Assembly: GCF_900110995.1 (NCBI RefSeq) | Contig: NZ_FOJF01000001.1 | Span: forward strand, 637,199-701,198 | Direction: 5' to 3' | DNA from: Chitinophaga sp. YR573 | Lineage (GTDB): Bacteria > Bacteroidota > Bacteroidia > Chitinophagales > Chitinophagaceae | Length of the DNA: 64,000 nt | Shown: positions 50,577 through 59,071 of the stretch, piece by piece | Numbering within the stretch: the stretch's first letter is position 1 | Layout of the letters: every line of letters starts with the position of its first letter | The notes under the pieces: model-generated | The model's input: the letters and a program-made list of their open reading frames with translations, nothing else | Told to the model about the DNA's origin: nothing | Database searches by the model: none | Translations under genes and position numbers: made by a program

Positions 50577-50849
50577 TTATTTTCTGAGACCTAACTTCTC
50601 GAGCAGGGCACGGTAGCCTGTGAGGTTAGTTTTAGACAGGTAAGAAAGCAAACGCTTCCTTTGGCCTACCATTTTCATTAAACCACGGTGTGTAGAAAAG
50701 TCCTTTTTGTTTGCTTTCAGGTGACTGGAAATGCTGTTGATACGCTCTGTCAGCAGTGCGATTTGCGCTTCTGAAGAACCTGTATTTTTCTCGCTTCCAC
50801 CAAATTCTTTAAAAATATTGGCTTTCTTTTCAACAGTTAAGTAAGACAT
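50577..50849 (-). CDS. rpsO: 30S ribosomal protein S15
   Basis: A small-subunit protein that binds 16S rRNA and starts assembly of the platform. 90 residues, standard length. The family block TGSSEAQIALLTERINSIS (about 22-40), then HLKANKKDFSTHRGLMKMVGQRKRLLSYL (in parts HLKANKKDFSTHRGL, GQRKRLLSYL), is intact. A -7 box lies at 50904. It is upstream of pnp, as in many bacteria. Confidence 0.98.
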   Translation of the reverse strand: MSYLTVEKKANIFKEFGGSEKNTGSSEAQIALLTERINSISSHLKANKKDFSTHRGLMKMVGQRKRLLSYLSKTNLTGYRALLEKLGLRK

Positions 50850-50903
50850 CTTTGATAAATAATAAAATGATAAAGGTTTATTTATTCGCTATTTTTCCGG
50901 AGG

Positions 50904-50911
50904 CAAAGGTA
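50904..50911 (-). promoter_or_regulatory. -7 box for rpsO
   Basis: CAAAGGTA on the + strand reads TACCTTTG on the - strand, an exact TAnnTTTG match 54 bp ahead of the ATG. S15 autoregulates its own mRNA leader in several bacteria. Confidence 0.6.
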
Positions 50912-50995
50912 AATTAAAAATTACGAATTAACAATCATAAATAATAATTGGCTTCCGGAGCTTCCCCGGAAGAGTCCCCTTTGAATACGAATTGC

Positions 50996-51688
50996 TTATA
51001 CAAAATTGATAGTTGCGTTGTCTGCCACCAGCCCGTTTTCCGTACGCAGCACGCGGGAAGGGAACTTTTGCAGCAGGATATAATCGTGTGTAGCCATCAC
51101 TACAGCAGCACCTTCTTCCCGGCTGATCCTGAATAATAATTGCATAATTCCGTCTGAAGTTTCAGGATCCAGGTTACCTGTAGGCTCATCTGCCAGGATT
51201 AATTTAGGGGAATTCAGCATAGCCCGGGCAATATCCACGCGCTGTTGCTCCCCTCCGCTCAGTTCATATGGCATTTTAAAGCCTTTTGTTCCCAGTCCCA
51301 CCTTTTCCAGTACATCATGGATCTTTTCCTCCATCTTCTTATTATCCTCCCAGCCGGTGGCTTTCAGGGCAAATTTCAGGTTGTCATGCACGGTCCTGTC
51401 TGTCAGCAGCTGGAAATCCTGGAAAACTACCCCCAGGTTACGGCGCAGGTAAGGCACCTTCTTCCAGTCCATCTTCTTCAGGTCAAATCCTACTACCTGT
51501 CCTGCACCCTCACGCAGGTAAAGGTCGCCGTACAGCGTTTTCAGCAGGCTGGACTTTCCCGTACCCGTTTTACCGATCAGGTACACAAATTCTCCCTTGT
51601 TCACAGTGATATTCACATCAGAAAGGATCAGGGAATTCCCCTGGTATATATTCACATTTGATAACTGTATAATCGGTTGCTCAGTCAT
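50996..51688 (-). CDS. ftsE: Cell-division ABC ATPase FtsE
   Basis: 230 residues, ABC ATPase. Walker A GKTGTGKSSLLKTL (about 33-46), Q-loop VFQDFQLL, signature LSGGEQQRVDIARAM (about 143-157), Walker B LILADEPTGNLD (about 162-173) and switch His in ATHDYI are present. With FtsX, FtsE couples division to periplasmic peptidoglycan hydrolysis. No ftsX gene lies next to it: downstream are only rpsO/pnp after a short gap. A lipoprotein-exporting LolD-type ATPase is the main alternative, but the opening IQLSNVNIYQGNSLILSDVN and the LYGDLYLREG stretch favour FtsE. Confidence 0.88.
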   Translation of the reverse strand: MTEQPIIQLSNVNIYQGNSLILSDVNITVNKGEFVYLIGKTGTGKSSLLKTLYGDLYLREGAGQVVGFDLKKMDWKKVPYLRRNLGVVFQDFQLLTDRTVHDNLKFALKATGWEDNKKMEEKIHDVLEKVGLGTKGFKMPYELSGGEQQRVDIARAMLNSPKLILADEPTGNLDPETSDGIMQLLFRISREEGAAVVMATHDYILLQKFPSRVLRTENGLVADNATINFV

Positions 51689-51889
51689 ATATCCTATGAA
51701 AATGGGTTTAGTAGTGAAACAAAAATAGCCAATTATAAATAATAACTGTAGGGGAAGTTTTTACCCGGTAAAGACTTCTGATATACTTCCGGGGGCTGGG
51801 CCAAAGGCCCAATAAGCTCCGTGTTTGTAGTAACGTCTTAGAAAGTACCTAAACATTCCTGTAAATTCTTTATAACTGTGAATAGACTA

Positions 51890-51984
51890 CTATATAATCC
51901 CTATATAAGCCCTATCTATATAAGTACGGCTTATATACAGCTTACATAGGGGTTATATAGGGCTTATATACGGGTTATATACCC
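51890..51984. repeat. 11-bp periodic repeat array with internal inversion
   Basis: Five contiguous 11-nt units run at 51930-51984: CTTATATACAG, CTTACATAGGG, GTTATATAGGG, CTTATATACGG, GTTATATACCC. Before them, two units in the opposite orientation stand at 51890-51911 (CTATATAATCC, CTATATAAGCC), with a third less regular one at 51916. The phase of 11 is exact throughout the right half. The whole can fold back on itself. It lies about 190 bp upstream of blaI. Confidence 0.8.
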
Positions 51985-52099
51985 TAATGCACAGAATTTC
52001 AGTAGGTTAACACTACCCACTAATATTCTGATGCTTTTTCACTACTGATTATTAATACATAAAACATAATGAAAATTCAGTGTAGTATGGAATAACTTT

Positions 52100-52138
52100 A
52101 AACTAAAAATATAGTTTGAAAACTAAATAATTAGTTTT
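52100..52138 (+). promoter_or_regulatory. Tandem dyad operators for BlaI
   Basis: Two adjacent dyads: AAACTA-N6-TAGTTT (52100-52117) and AAAACTAA-N4-TTAGTTTT (52119-52138), 32-70 bp ahead of the blaI start. BlaI/MecI repressors bind short dyads near their own promoters and repress their own operon. The half-site ACTA differs from the classical TACA. Confidence 0.6.
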
Positions 52139-52169
52139 AACTTAGTTTCATACTTCTAAAACATACCAG

Positions 52170-52550
52170 ATGAGTAGCGTCAAAGTATTAACTAAAGCAG
52201 AAGAACAGATCATGCAGGCCCTTTGGAAAACAGGCCCGGCATTCGTTAAAGAACTGATTGATGCCATGCCGGAACCCAAACCGCATTACAATACAGTATC
52301 CACGCTGGTAAAGATCCTGATCGAGAAAGGCTTTGTTGATTACAAAGCATATGGTAAATCTCACCAGTATTTTTCCCTTATCAGCAAAGACGATTACAGC
52401 CGGAATACCATGAAACATTTTGTGAAAGGTTATTTCGCCGGCTCCTTCAGCGAAATGGTATCCTTCTTTGTAAAAGAAAAAGATATCAGCGTGAATGAAC
52501 TCGAACAATTACTGGATCAGATTAAAGATGCTAAAAACAAAATGCCATGA
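52170..52550 (+). CDS. BlaI/MecI/CopY-family repressor
   Basis: 126 residues. An N-terminal winged helix (about 1-75) begins LTKAEEQIMQALWKTGPAFVKEL and includes PKPHYNTVSTLVKILIEKGFV (in parts), the recognition helix region of BlaI/MecI. The C-terminal dimerisation part ends in QLLDQIKDAKNK. The repressor is inactivated by cleavage after its cognate BlaR1-like sensor is triggered; the sensor gene follows with a 4-nt overlap. In Bacteroidetes these pairs often sense envelope signals and need not control a beta-lactamase; none is seen here. Confidence 0.93.
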   Translation: MSSVKVLTKAEEQIMQALWKTGPAFVKELIDAMPEPKPHYNTVSTLVKILIEKGFVDYKAYGKSHQYFSLISKDDYSRNTMKHFVKGYFAGSFSEMVSFFVKEKDISVNELEQLLDQIKDAKNKMP

Positions 52551-53761
52551 TGTTACTTAGTATTTATTTTATCAAGATATTTATCTGTTCCGGCGTATTG
52601 TATGCCTATTATACGCTGGCATTGAGAGACAATCATTTTCATCAGTGGAACAGGTATTACCTGTTGCTGGTGCCTCTGTTATCACTGGTACTGCCTCTGC
52701 TTAAAATTCCAGTGTCATTATATCCTTCTGTAGATACCCCGGCACCACTGATTACCATGCAGGAATTTATTATTAATAATAAGCCTGTTGCTGACTTCTT
52801 TGTGACTCCGGGTCTGCTTATAGGTATCCTTTACGGACTGGTAGCAACCGGATTGCTACTCAGAATAGCATATAACTGCCGGCGCGTGTACCTGCTGCTT
52901 AAGAAGAGTCGTGTGAATAAACTTGCAGGCTATCAGCTGGTAGAAAATCAAGAGATAAAGTCTCCTTTTTCCTTCTTCAGGAACATATTCCTGCATGATG
53001 ATTTTAATACAGACAGCAAAGAAGGACAACAGATTCTGCGTCATGAACTGGCGCATATAAATGGTCATCATACTACAGATAAACTGTTGATGGAAGTACT
53101 ATGCGCTATGTGCTGGGTAAATCCTTTCTTTCACCTGTTTAAACGGGAACTGAGTATGGTGCATGAGTTTATAGCCGATAAAGCAGCGGCTGAAAAGGAT
53201 GCTGCGGATTATGCAGAAACTATTCTGTATATGACCTTAGATAGTAAACTGCTGGTCACCGTTAACAATTTCACACACAAGCCGGTTAAACGGCGTATAA
53301 ACATGCTTTTTAACACTCATAAAAACTACTCACTTATGAAGAAGATGATTGTCTTTCCGGTGCTGACCGCACTCGTTGTATTCATCAGCTGTCTGCAGAA
53401 AAACGATAGCGTTGCACAAACAACTGATAAAAAGGATACCACTGTATACACTTTCGTTGAGAAACCACCTACCTTTCCCGGCGGAGAAAAAGCCCTGATG
53501 GAGTACCTGTCGAAACAAATACATTATCCCAAAGAAGCTGTAAAGGAAAATGTAAATGCCACTGTGTTCGTAAACTTTGTAGTAGCCGCCGATGGTAGCA
53601 TACAGCGTGTAAAAACAGTTGGTCCGACTAAAGGCTATGGCTTCGAAGATGAATCTATCCGGGTGGTAAAAGCTATGCCCAACTGGATACCTGGTACGCA
53701 GGAAGGAAAGCTTGTAGCTGTGGAATTTAACCTCCCTATAAGATATCAGGTAACGAAATAA
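52547..53761 (+). CDS. BlaR1-like M56 membrane metallopeptidase with C-terminal TonB domain
   Basis: 404 residues. Several membrane helices (about 5-25, 37-57, 85-107) frame a cytosolic zinc protease domain with the motif HELAH at about 166-170 (ILRHELAHINGHH) and further helices near 265-285. After the last helix (SLMKKMIVFPVLTALVVFI) a periplasmic C-terminal domain (about 305-404) is TonB-like: PPTFPGGEKALMEYLSKQI, VFVNFVVAADGSIQRVKTV and the closing LPIRYQV. The family combines sensor and protease, so here the TonB part probably replaces the penicillin-binding sensor of BlaR1. Translationally coupled to the BlaI-like gene. Confidence 0.93.
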   Translation: MMLLSIYFIKIFICSGVLYAYYTLALRDNHFHQWNRYYLLLVPLLSLVLPLLKIPVSLYPSVDTPAPLITMQEFIINNKPVADFFVTPGLLIGILYGLVATGLLLRIAYNCRRVYLLLKKSRVNKLAGYQLVENQEIKSPFSFFRNIFLHDDFNTDSKEGQQILRHELAHINGHHTTDKLLMEVLCAMCWVNPFFHLFKRELSMVHEFIADKAAAEKDAADYAETILYMTLDSKLLVTVNNFTHKPVKRRINMLFNTHKNYSLMKKMIVFPVLTALVVFISCLQKNDSVAQTTDKKDTTVYTFVEKPPTFPGGEKALMEYLSKQIHYPKEAVKENVNATVFVNFVVAADGSIQRVKTVGPTKGYGFEDESIRVVKAMPNWIPGTQEGKLVAVEFNLPIRYQVTK

Positions 53762-53886
53762 AAGTACCCTTTTTTATCTCCTTATTGCTGGCTTAATTAG
53801 TTTATTGCCAGCCTGTTAACTCATACTCTCATTATTTATTTCACACTGTTTTACTACGGACTTGGATCCGAAGGGGCTTTGTGTAG

Positions 53887-53941
53887 GGTATACCAGAGGT
53901 ATATAAGGGCTGTAGAGGAGGTTTACCAGGGTTATCTATAA
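53887..53941. repeat. Second 11-bp periodic stretch, downstream of blaR1
   Basis: Five degenerate 11-nt units in phase: GGTATACCAGA, GGTATATAAGG, GCTGTAGAGGA, GGTTTACCAGG, GTTATCTATAA. They resemble the units at 51930-51984 but are more diverged, and sit about 130 bp beyond the blaR1 stop. Confidence 0.5.
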
Positions 53942-53951
53942 GGGGCTGACT

Positions 53952-54044
53952 AAAAAGGGTCTAACAAAACTCCCTATTTGTAGCAAATTAAAAGAGGGCG
54001 TCAAAAATAAAAGACGCCCTCTTCATTCGGGTACCTGATGGAGA
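53952..54044 (+). repeat. Left flanking repeat of the Rhs locus
   Basis: Made of a 42-nt core A (53952-53993, containing CTAACAAAACTCCCTATTTG), a hairpin GAGGGCGTC/GACGCCCTC (53994-54021) and a 20-nt core B ATTCGGGTACCTGATGGAGA (54025-54044). The same parts recur inverted at 62539-62636 on the other side of the locus. The hairpin probably also terminates the lipoprotein and blaR1 transcripts. Confidence 0.85.
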
Positions 54045-54050
54045 TAATAA

Positions 54051-54494
54051 TTACCAGAGCAATGCTGTATTCAGCTTGCCTTGTTTCTGCAAGTCCTCAA
54101 GGGAAATATCTGACTTCATCTGATTATCAGGTATGTTTTTAGAAGGGTCAGGAGATGTTTCCCCTGCCAGCGGAAAATAAAACTTCAGGTACCTGATTAC
54201 ATGTGTTGCGCTTGATGGATAGTATTCTCCCGGATAGCTGGTAATCATGAGATTATCAGTTATTTTTTTTCCATTCGAGAACAATAATACATTGGATTTC
54301 TTATCAAAATTTTCACTTGGTAAATAAACTATTCCATACTTATCAGGTTTAAGACGGTAGGCACTTGTCTTTATTTTCCTTGCTTCCATAATATGAATCC
54401 AGCCATGGTATTCAGGATTTATCTCTATTTCTACTTTTCCTCTACAGGATATTAAAAGAATAGCCAGTAAAGAAATTACAAATGTTTTTTTCAT
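54051..54494 (-). CDS. Small lipoprotein downstream of the Rhs protein
   Basis: 147 residues with a lipoprotein signal (MKKTFVISLLAILLISC; lipobox LLISC, Cys 17). The mature part has alternating beta-like stretches (WIHIMEARKIKTSAYRLKP, VIRYLKFYFPLAG) and no recognised domain. It follows the Rhs gene on the same strand with a 12-nt gap, the position where an immunity protein is usually found, and the envelope location would fit a toxin acting there. That role is inference. Confidence 0.7.
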   Translation of the reverse strand: MKKTFVISLLAILLISCRGKVEIEINPEYHGWIHIMEARKIKTSAYRLKPDKYGIVYLPSENFDKKSNVLLFSNGKKITDNLMITSYPGEYYPSSATHVIRYLKFYFPLAGETSPDPSKNIPDNQMKSDISLEDLQKQGKLNTALLW

Positions 54495-54506
54495 GATTAA
54501 CAGATA

Positions 54507-57500
54507 TTATTGTGGGTTTCCTGCGTTAAACCCTGTAAATCTAACCCAACTTTTATTAATATTTTTTTCGGCATAATCATTTTTAAAAGTCTGATAATTA
54601 CTCATCAGATTAGCTTTCTGCTGACTTCCTAAAGCCGCTCCTATCGGGCTGGAAACATGGGTTTGCATAAATGATGCCTGCTGATAATCATAAATATACT
54701 CACTTTTAACGCCTGTTGGTGTATTATAGCTTACGGAAGCGCCAACACTGGGGAATGTTCCATGTGAGATACTTAATGTAAGTTTCCCCTCTCTACTTAC
54801 ATTGAATACTGCACTAACATTTACATCTACGACACTGCCAGCAATTGCTAATAAACCAGGTTTCTCCTTAGGATTCACTTCCGTATGCTGTTCAAATCCA
54901 CCTACTCCAACACCAAATATGTTTTGCATTCTATTTACAGTATTTTCCTTTTCATCTACTGAGGCAGCTCCTTCAAGCGCGAGAAAAGGCAATGGATGTG
55001 TTACTCCTCCCGTTCTACGAAAATCCGACGTAAATCCTGTAAAGTTCCCATTATCATCATAGTTACCTTTTATACTATACATGTTCTCTAATTTATTACC
55101 AGGAAAACCATCACCTAATGGAATGTCATTAGGTGCTCTGATAGCACTCACCACTGTAAATGTAAGTTCCTGACCGATATTCGTATACTTAACACCATCA
55201 AATGTAGCCGCACTACCTAATTTCCCTTGATCGCTTTTCCAGATTATATTACCTGCTTTGTCTTTGAACCAATCTCTACCATCAGGATCCATCACTTCAA
55301 CGGGATTATTTCCAACATAAGTATAAGGAGACCAGCCAAAATAAGATTCGGCATGAGAGTCCATTGATGTCCATCTGCCAATCTGCTGATCATACATCCT
55401 TGCACCATACTCATACCATCCTAATCCGCTTCCATCATTAAACTCCTTCTGCTGTAATTCCTTACCATTATATTTCACCCGGTTCTCTGAATAATTAGTT
55501 CCTTTCAGCGCATTATTGCTTATGCCCGCCATTGTTAAACCAAACGGATAATAATGGGTTTCTTCCAGTAAAGGACCACTTGCCAAAGCCACTGTTACGT
55601 TATCAAAGAATACATCCTGCTCAGTTTCATTACTTGTATAAACGTAGAGGAATCCGCTTTTGGCTGCAACCATTTGATCTGTACCCAACTCCTGCAACTC
55701 ATCAGGAGTAGATTTCACTTGTCTTACACCACTGTTATTATCTACTAATTTAAACTGATCATCAAATAAAACAAAGTTTAAATAAGCCTTAGGTCTGTTA
55801 TTATCAATACCCTCACGATTTTTATCTTTAAGATGCTGATAATCGTTATTGTAAAAGTTATTATTTAAAAGGGTACTATTATTTGCTGCTGCAGCATGCG
55901 AATTATCTACAGAACTACCGCCAAATGCCTGTATAAGACCCGCCACCATTTCTTCTGCCGGATGTTGTTTAGGATTGTTTTTCGGACCTGCAGACTTATA
56001 AAATGCACGTGCATGAATGTTTATCGTATCACCTGCCATTACACGCAATACCAATGATGGACCGATCTTATTGCCACCGGCTTTTGCATTCAGCTTAGCT
56101 ACGAAGGCATTTTTGCCGGTATCCTGCGGATAACCTGATGGCGTTTCTGTTTTGGTTTCTTCAATATTACTGAACAATGCTGTTTCAGTTGCTGCAGCAG
56201 CCGTTTCCATGGTAGCGGAATACATAGAGAAGTCTGTCTGGTCTGTTAGCACCATCCGTACATCACCAAGATGATCCTTTTCAAAGTAATCATAACTATA
56301 AGTAACTGCCTGTCCGGTTTTATACACCGGGCGGATACGACCTTCTTCATGTCCGAATAGTTCTAAGCTATCCTGCCTGTAAACGAAGTCACTTGCATAG
56401 TTGGTAGTCGTAATCTTAGCCGGACTAACCGTATTATCCGTAACTGTCTTTTTTAATTTATTACCTGTTGCATCATACTGATAACTGATACTTCCTTTGC
56501 CTGTAATAACGATATTTGTAGGAAGATTTAAATGATTATAACTGATGCTGCTGATTCCTTTATTCTGATCTGTAAGCAGATTCCCATTACTGTCATAACT
56601 ATAGTCATTCCCTGTTGTATTACTACCATCGTTAAAGTCACCGTTTTGTGCAGCTACAGTATTAACCGCATCTGTTACTGAAGATAATTTATTGGTACCA
56701 GGTAAATAACTATAATTCAGCTGATCTACAGGAGAAATACTTATGCCAATCATCCCCATTTGTTTTGTGGTAATGATATTGCCATTTGCATCATATGTAA
56801 GATTGCTCACAGAAAAGTCTTTCTGATCATTTGTCCAGGTTGCGTCACTAGTATTTTGTTGCGAAAAATCAGCTATTGTCAGCCGTTTCATTCTATCATA
56901 ATTATATCCGTAGGCACGTGGAATACCATCTGACCTACTTTTCCATTTCGCACCTGCAATACCACCATTGTACTGTATCGTATTAAATCCATAATCATAA
57001 CTTAGCTCCTGACCAAACCAGCTGGCAGTACTTCCTGCTGTATTGATAAATGTCCTGTTAATTCCTTTCAGCCAGCCACGAATATTATAAACATAACTTA
57101 AGGTGTCGATCTGTGAAGTGCCTGTTACTCCTAATTTCCTTAGTTTAAGCAAGCCAAGTTCATCATAAACATTTACTACAACAGTTCTGTCACTATTAAT
57201 ATCATCATTCAGCCGTTTTTTAATACTGATCAATCTTCCTGCAAAATCATAAGACGACATTGTCAACATACTGATCTGCGGCGTTACAACACTACGTGGA
57301 TTTTTATGCACTAAATAACTACTAAGTGTTCTTCCGTTAAAATCGTACAGGTTTGTAAGTATATCCCTGCCACTCACACTATTATCGGCGATAGACTGAA
57401 TTATACGTGCTTTATCATTATAATAGATAGTTGTAGTCAACCATTGATCCGTGTCAAGCACTCTTACCCTATTCCCCGTTACCATGCCATTAGTCAGGGT

Positions 57501-59033
57501 AGTAGGTACAGAAGGTAATGTTTCTGCATTAGGATTAGTACCTGCCTGTGGTTTTGTTATCTGTGAAGCATCATAACTTAAAACACCTGTGTAATTATAA
57601 TTATCATAAAAGGTATAAGTAAGTGGTGTTAATGCACTGGCAGATATATTCGGTAAAGGATTAATAGCTGCTATAGTTGTACTTCCGTTCGTTGCAGCAG
57701 CATTTATATCTGCCGTAAACTCTGCACCGGTACCCGAATCAAATCCGGGCTGAAAGGTAATATTTTGTGTTGCGGTATAAGCACTGCTACCATCATAGTT
57801 AACCAATACCAGTTCAGCTGTAGCCGGAAATGTATATGAAATATTTTGTGACCCTGTTACAGCTGTATTCAAACTTGCTTGTAATGCAGTCTGTGTAGTA
57901 TTGGTCTTATAGATAGCCGTCATTACAGGCCGGTTTAGTACATCATAAAAGGTCGTCATCCATTCCTGGGGAGATTTGGCTCTCTGCAAAGCATCTTGTG
58001 TAAAAACCAATCTGTCCCTTATATCATATACCATATATACAACGCCGGATCCCGGAACCTTTTTGGAAGTTATTCGCTTACGGGTATCGTACTCATACTG
58101 GAAACATAATTCATCCGCAACTGCGCTTACATTCCAGGAGAGCTGCATGCATCTTTCAACAGCCAGTGGCGGCATTACAAAGCATAAATTCCCAAGTACA
58201 TCATACACATTATATGTACACAGCCAACCTATATGTGCAGTACCTGGCGCAGCTGATACCTGCGTCTTTTTCAGTACAATATTTCCATCCAGATCTCTAT
58301 ACTCTACGGTTTGATTCCCATTTTCATCAACAAAGGTATTCTTATATAATGTTCCGGACGGATAAGTAGCAGTACTGGCAGGTAAAGTTGTACTCAAATT
58401 CCAGATTCTCACAGAATCTGCGGTTGTATTTATCTGATATTTATTTTCCTGTGGATGATTTCCTCCTTCCAATGCCCAAGTATTTCCAGGAGTATACGTT
58501 TTAAGTATTCTGTTAAGAGGAGAGGATTCATATGCTGTCTGACTATAATAAATACTTTCACCTACAATACCGGGGTTTAAAATAATATTCTGATAAAAAG
58601 ATTGCTGAGCGGCAAAGGGATTTGTTCTGAAAGCTCCGTTACTACTATCTGACATTGAAGTATAGGGAAGATATTTGTATTGCTCACGACCATAGGCATC
58701 GTATACCGTAGGTGCAACGATATCTTTTCCACTAAAACTTATTCCTTTGGATACTGTCTGCAATGGTCGCCCTAATCCATCAAGATATTGTGTGCTTACT
58801 TTTACATCAGCAACTGTTCTCTGCGGAGTAATCAAAGCGGCATTTGTAATAGGCACTGATGGCTCCGAAGTACGTACATAGTTAATAGCAGAGGTATTAT
58901 AAGCGTCCGGCAACGTTCTTGCTACAGCTGTTATTTGTCCGCCGGATGTCGGTGTATTTTGCGCAGATGCAGTTATGGAAAGTATACAACACAAAATAAA
59001 AGTCAAATATGTATTGATAGATTTTTTCTTCAT
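54507..59033 (-). CDS. Secreted Rhs/YD-repeat protein with DUF6443 and variable C-terminus
   Basis: 1508 residues. Signal peptide (about 1-25), then a DUF6443-type N-terminal domain (about 60-200: STQYLDGLGRPLQTVSKG, DAYGREQYKYLPY). Many YD-type repeats follow (YNVYDVLGNLCF, YEYDTRKRITSKK, YDYDSNGNLLTDQ-like). The Rhs core near 1140-1255 shows YYPFGLTMAGIS, the VKYNGKELQ block, YEYGARMYDQQIGRWTSMD, then PYTYVGNNPVEVMDPDGRDW. The last 253 residues after that are unrelated to Rhs and unrecognised, the position occupied by a toxin tip in other Rhs proteins. No type IX sorting domain at the C-terminus. It lies 38 nt behind a companion gene. Confidence 0.88.
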   Translation of the reverse strand: MKKKSINTYLTFILCCILSITASAQNTPTSGGQITAVARTLPDAYNTSAINYVRTSEPSVPITNAALITPQRTVADVKVSTQYLDGLGRPLQTVSKGISFSGKDIVAPTVYDAYGREQYKYLPYTSMSDSSNGAFRTNPFAAQQSFYQNIILNPGIVGESIYYSQTAYESSPLNRILKTYTPGNTWALEGGNHPQENKYQINTTADSVRIWNLSTTLPASTATYPSGTLYKNTFVDENGNQTVEYRDLDGNIVLKKTQVSAAPGTAHIGWLCTYNVYDVLGNLCFVMPPLAVERCMQLSWNVSAVADELCFQYEYDTRKRITSKKVPGSGVVYMVYDIRDRLVFTQDALQRAKSPQEWMTTFYDVLNRPVMTAIYKTNTTQTALQASLNTAVTGSQNISYTFPATAELVLVNYDGSSAYTATQNITFQPGFDSGTGAEFTADINAAATNGSTTIAAINPLPNISASALTPLTYTFYDNYNYTGVLSYDASQITKPQAGTNPNAETLPSVPTTLTNGMVTGNRVRVLDTDQWLTTTIYYNDKARIIQSIADNSVSGRDILTNLYDFNGRTLSSYLVHKNPRSVVTPQISMLTMSSYDFAGRLISIKKRLNDDINSDRTVVVNVYDELGLLKLRKLGVTGTSQIDTLSYVYNIRGWLKGINRTFINTAGSTASWFGQELSYDYGFNTIQYNGGIAGAKWKSRSDGIPRAYGYNYDRMKRLTIADFSQQNTSDATWTNDQKDFSVSNLTYDANGNIITTKQMGMIGISISPVDQLNYSYLPGTNKLSSVTDAVNTVAAQNGDFNDGSNTTGNDYSYDSNGNLLTDQNKGISSISYNHLNLPTNIVITGKGSISYQYDATGNKLKKTVTDNTVSPAKITTTNYASDFVYRQDSLELFGHEEGRIRPVYKTGQAVTYSYDYFEKDHLGDVRMVLTDQTDFSMYSATMETAAAATETALFSNIEETKTETPSGYPQDTGKNAFVAKLNAKAGGNKIGPSLVLRVMAGDTINIHARAFYKSAGPKNNPKQHPAEEMVAGLIQAFGGSSVDNSHAAAANNSTLLNNNFYNNDYQHLKDKNREGIDNNRPKAYLNFVLFDDQFKLVDNNSGVRQVKSTPDELQELGTDQMVAAKSGFLYVYTSNETEQDVFFDNVTVALASGPLLEETHYYPFGLTMAGISNNALKGTNYSENRVKYNGKELQQKEFNDGSGLGWYEYGARMYDQQIGRWTSMDSHAESYFGWSPYTYVGNNPVEVMDPDGRDWFKDKAGNIIWKSDQGKLGSAATFDGVKYTNIGQELTFTVVSAIRAPNDIPLGDGFPGNKLENMYSIKGNYDDNGNFTGFTSDFRRTGGVTHPLPFLALEGAASVDEKENTVNRMQNIFGVGVGGFEQHTEVNPKEKPGLLAIAGSVVDVNVSAVFNVSREGKLTLSISHGTFPSVGASVSYNTPTGVKSEYIYDYQQASFMQTHVSSPIGAALGSQQKANLMSNYQTFKNDYAEKNINKSWVRFTGFNAGNPQ

Positions 59034-59071
59034 GAAAGGTTATTTAATAGATAATCAAATGGGCGGCATTC

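Larger units (their letters stand above)
51689..52169. other. 481-bp intergenic region between ftsE and blaI
   Basis: It holds a GGGCC/GGCCC hairpin near 51796-51810, the 11-bp repeat array (51890-51984), an A/T-rich stretch and the tandem dyads in front of blaI (52100-52138). No gene was found. Confidence 0.7.
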
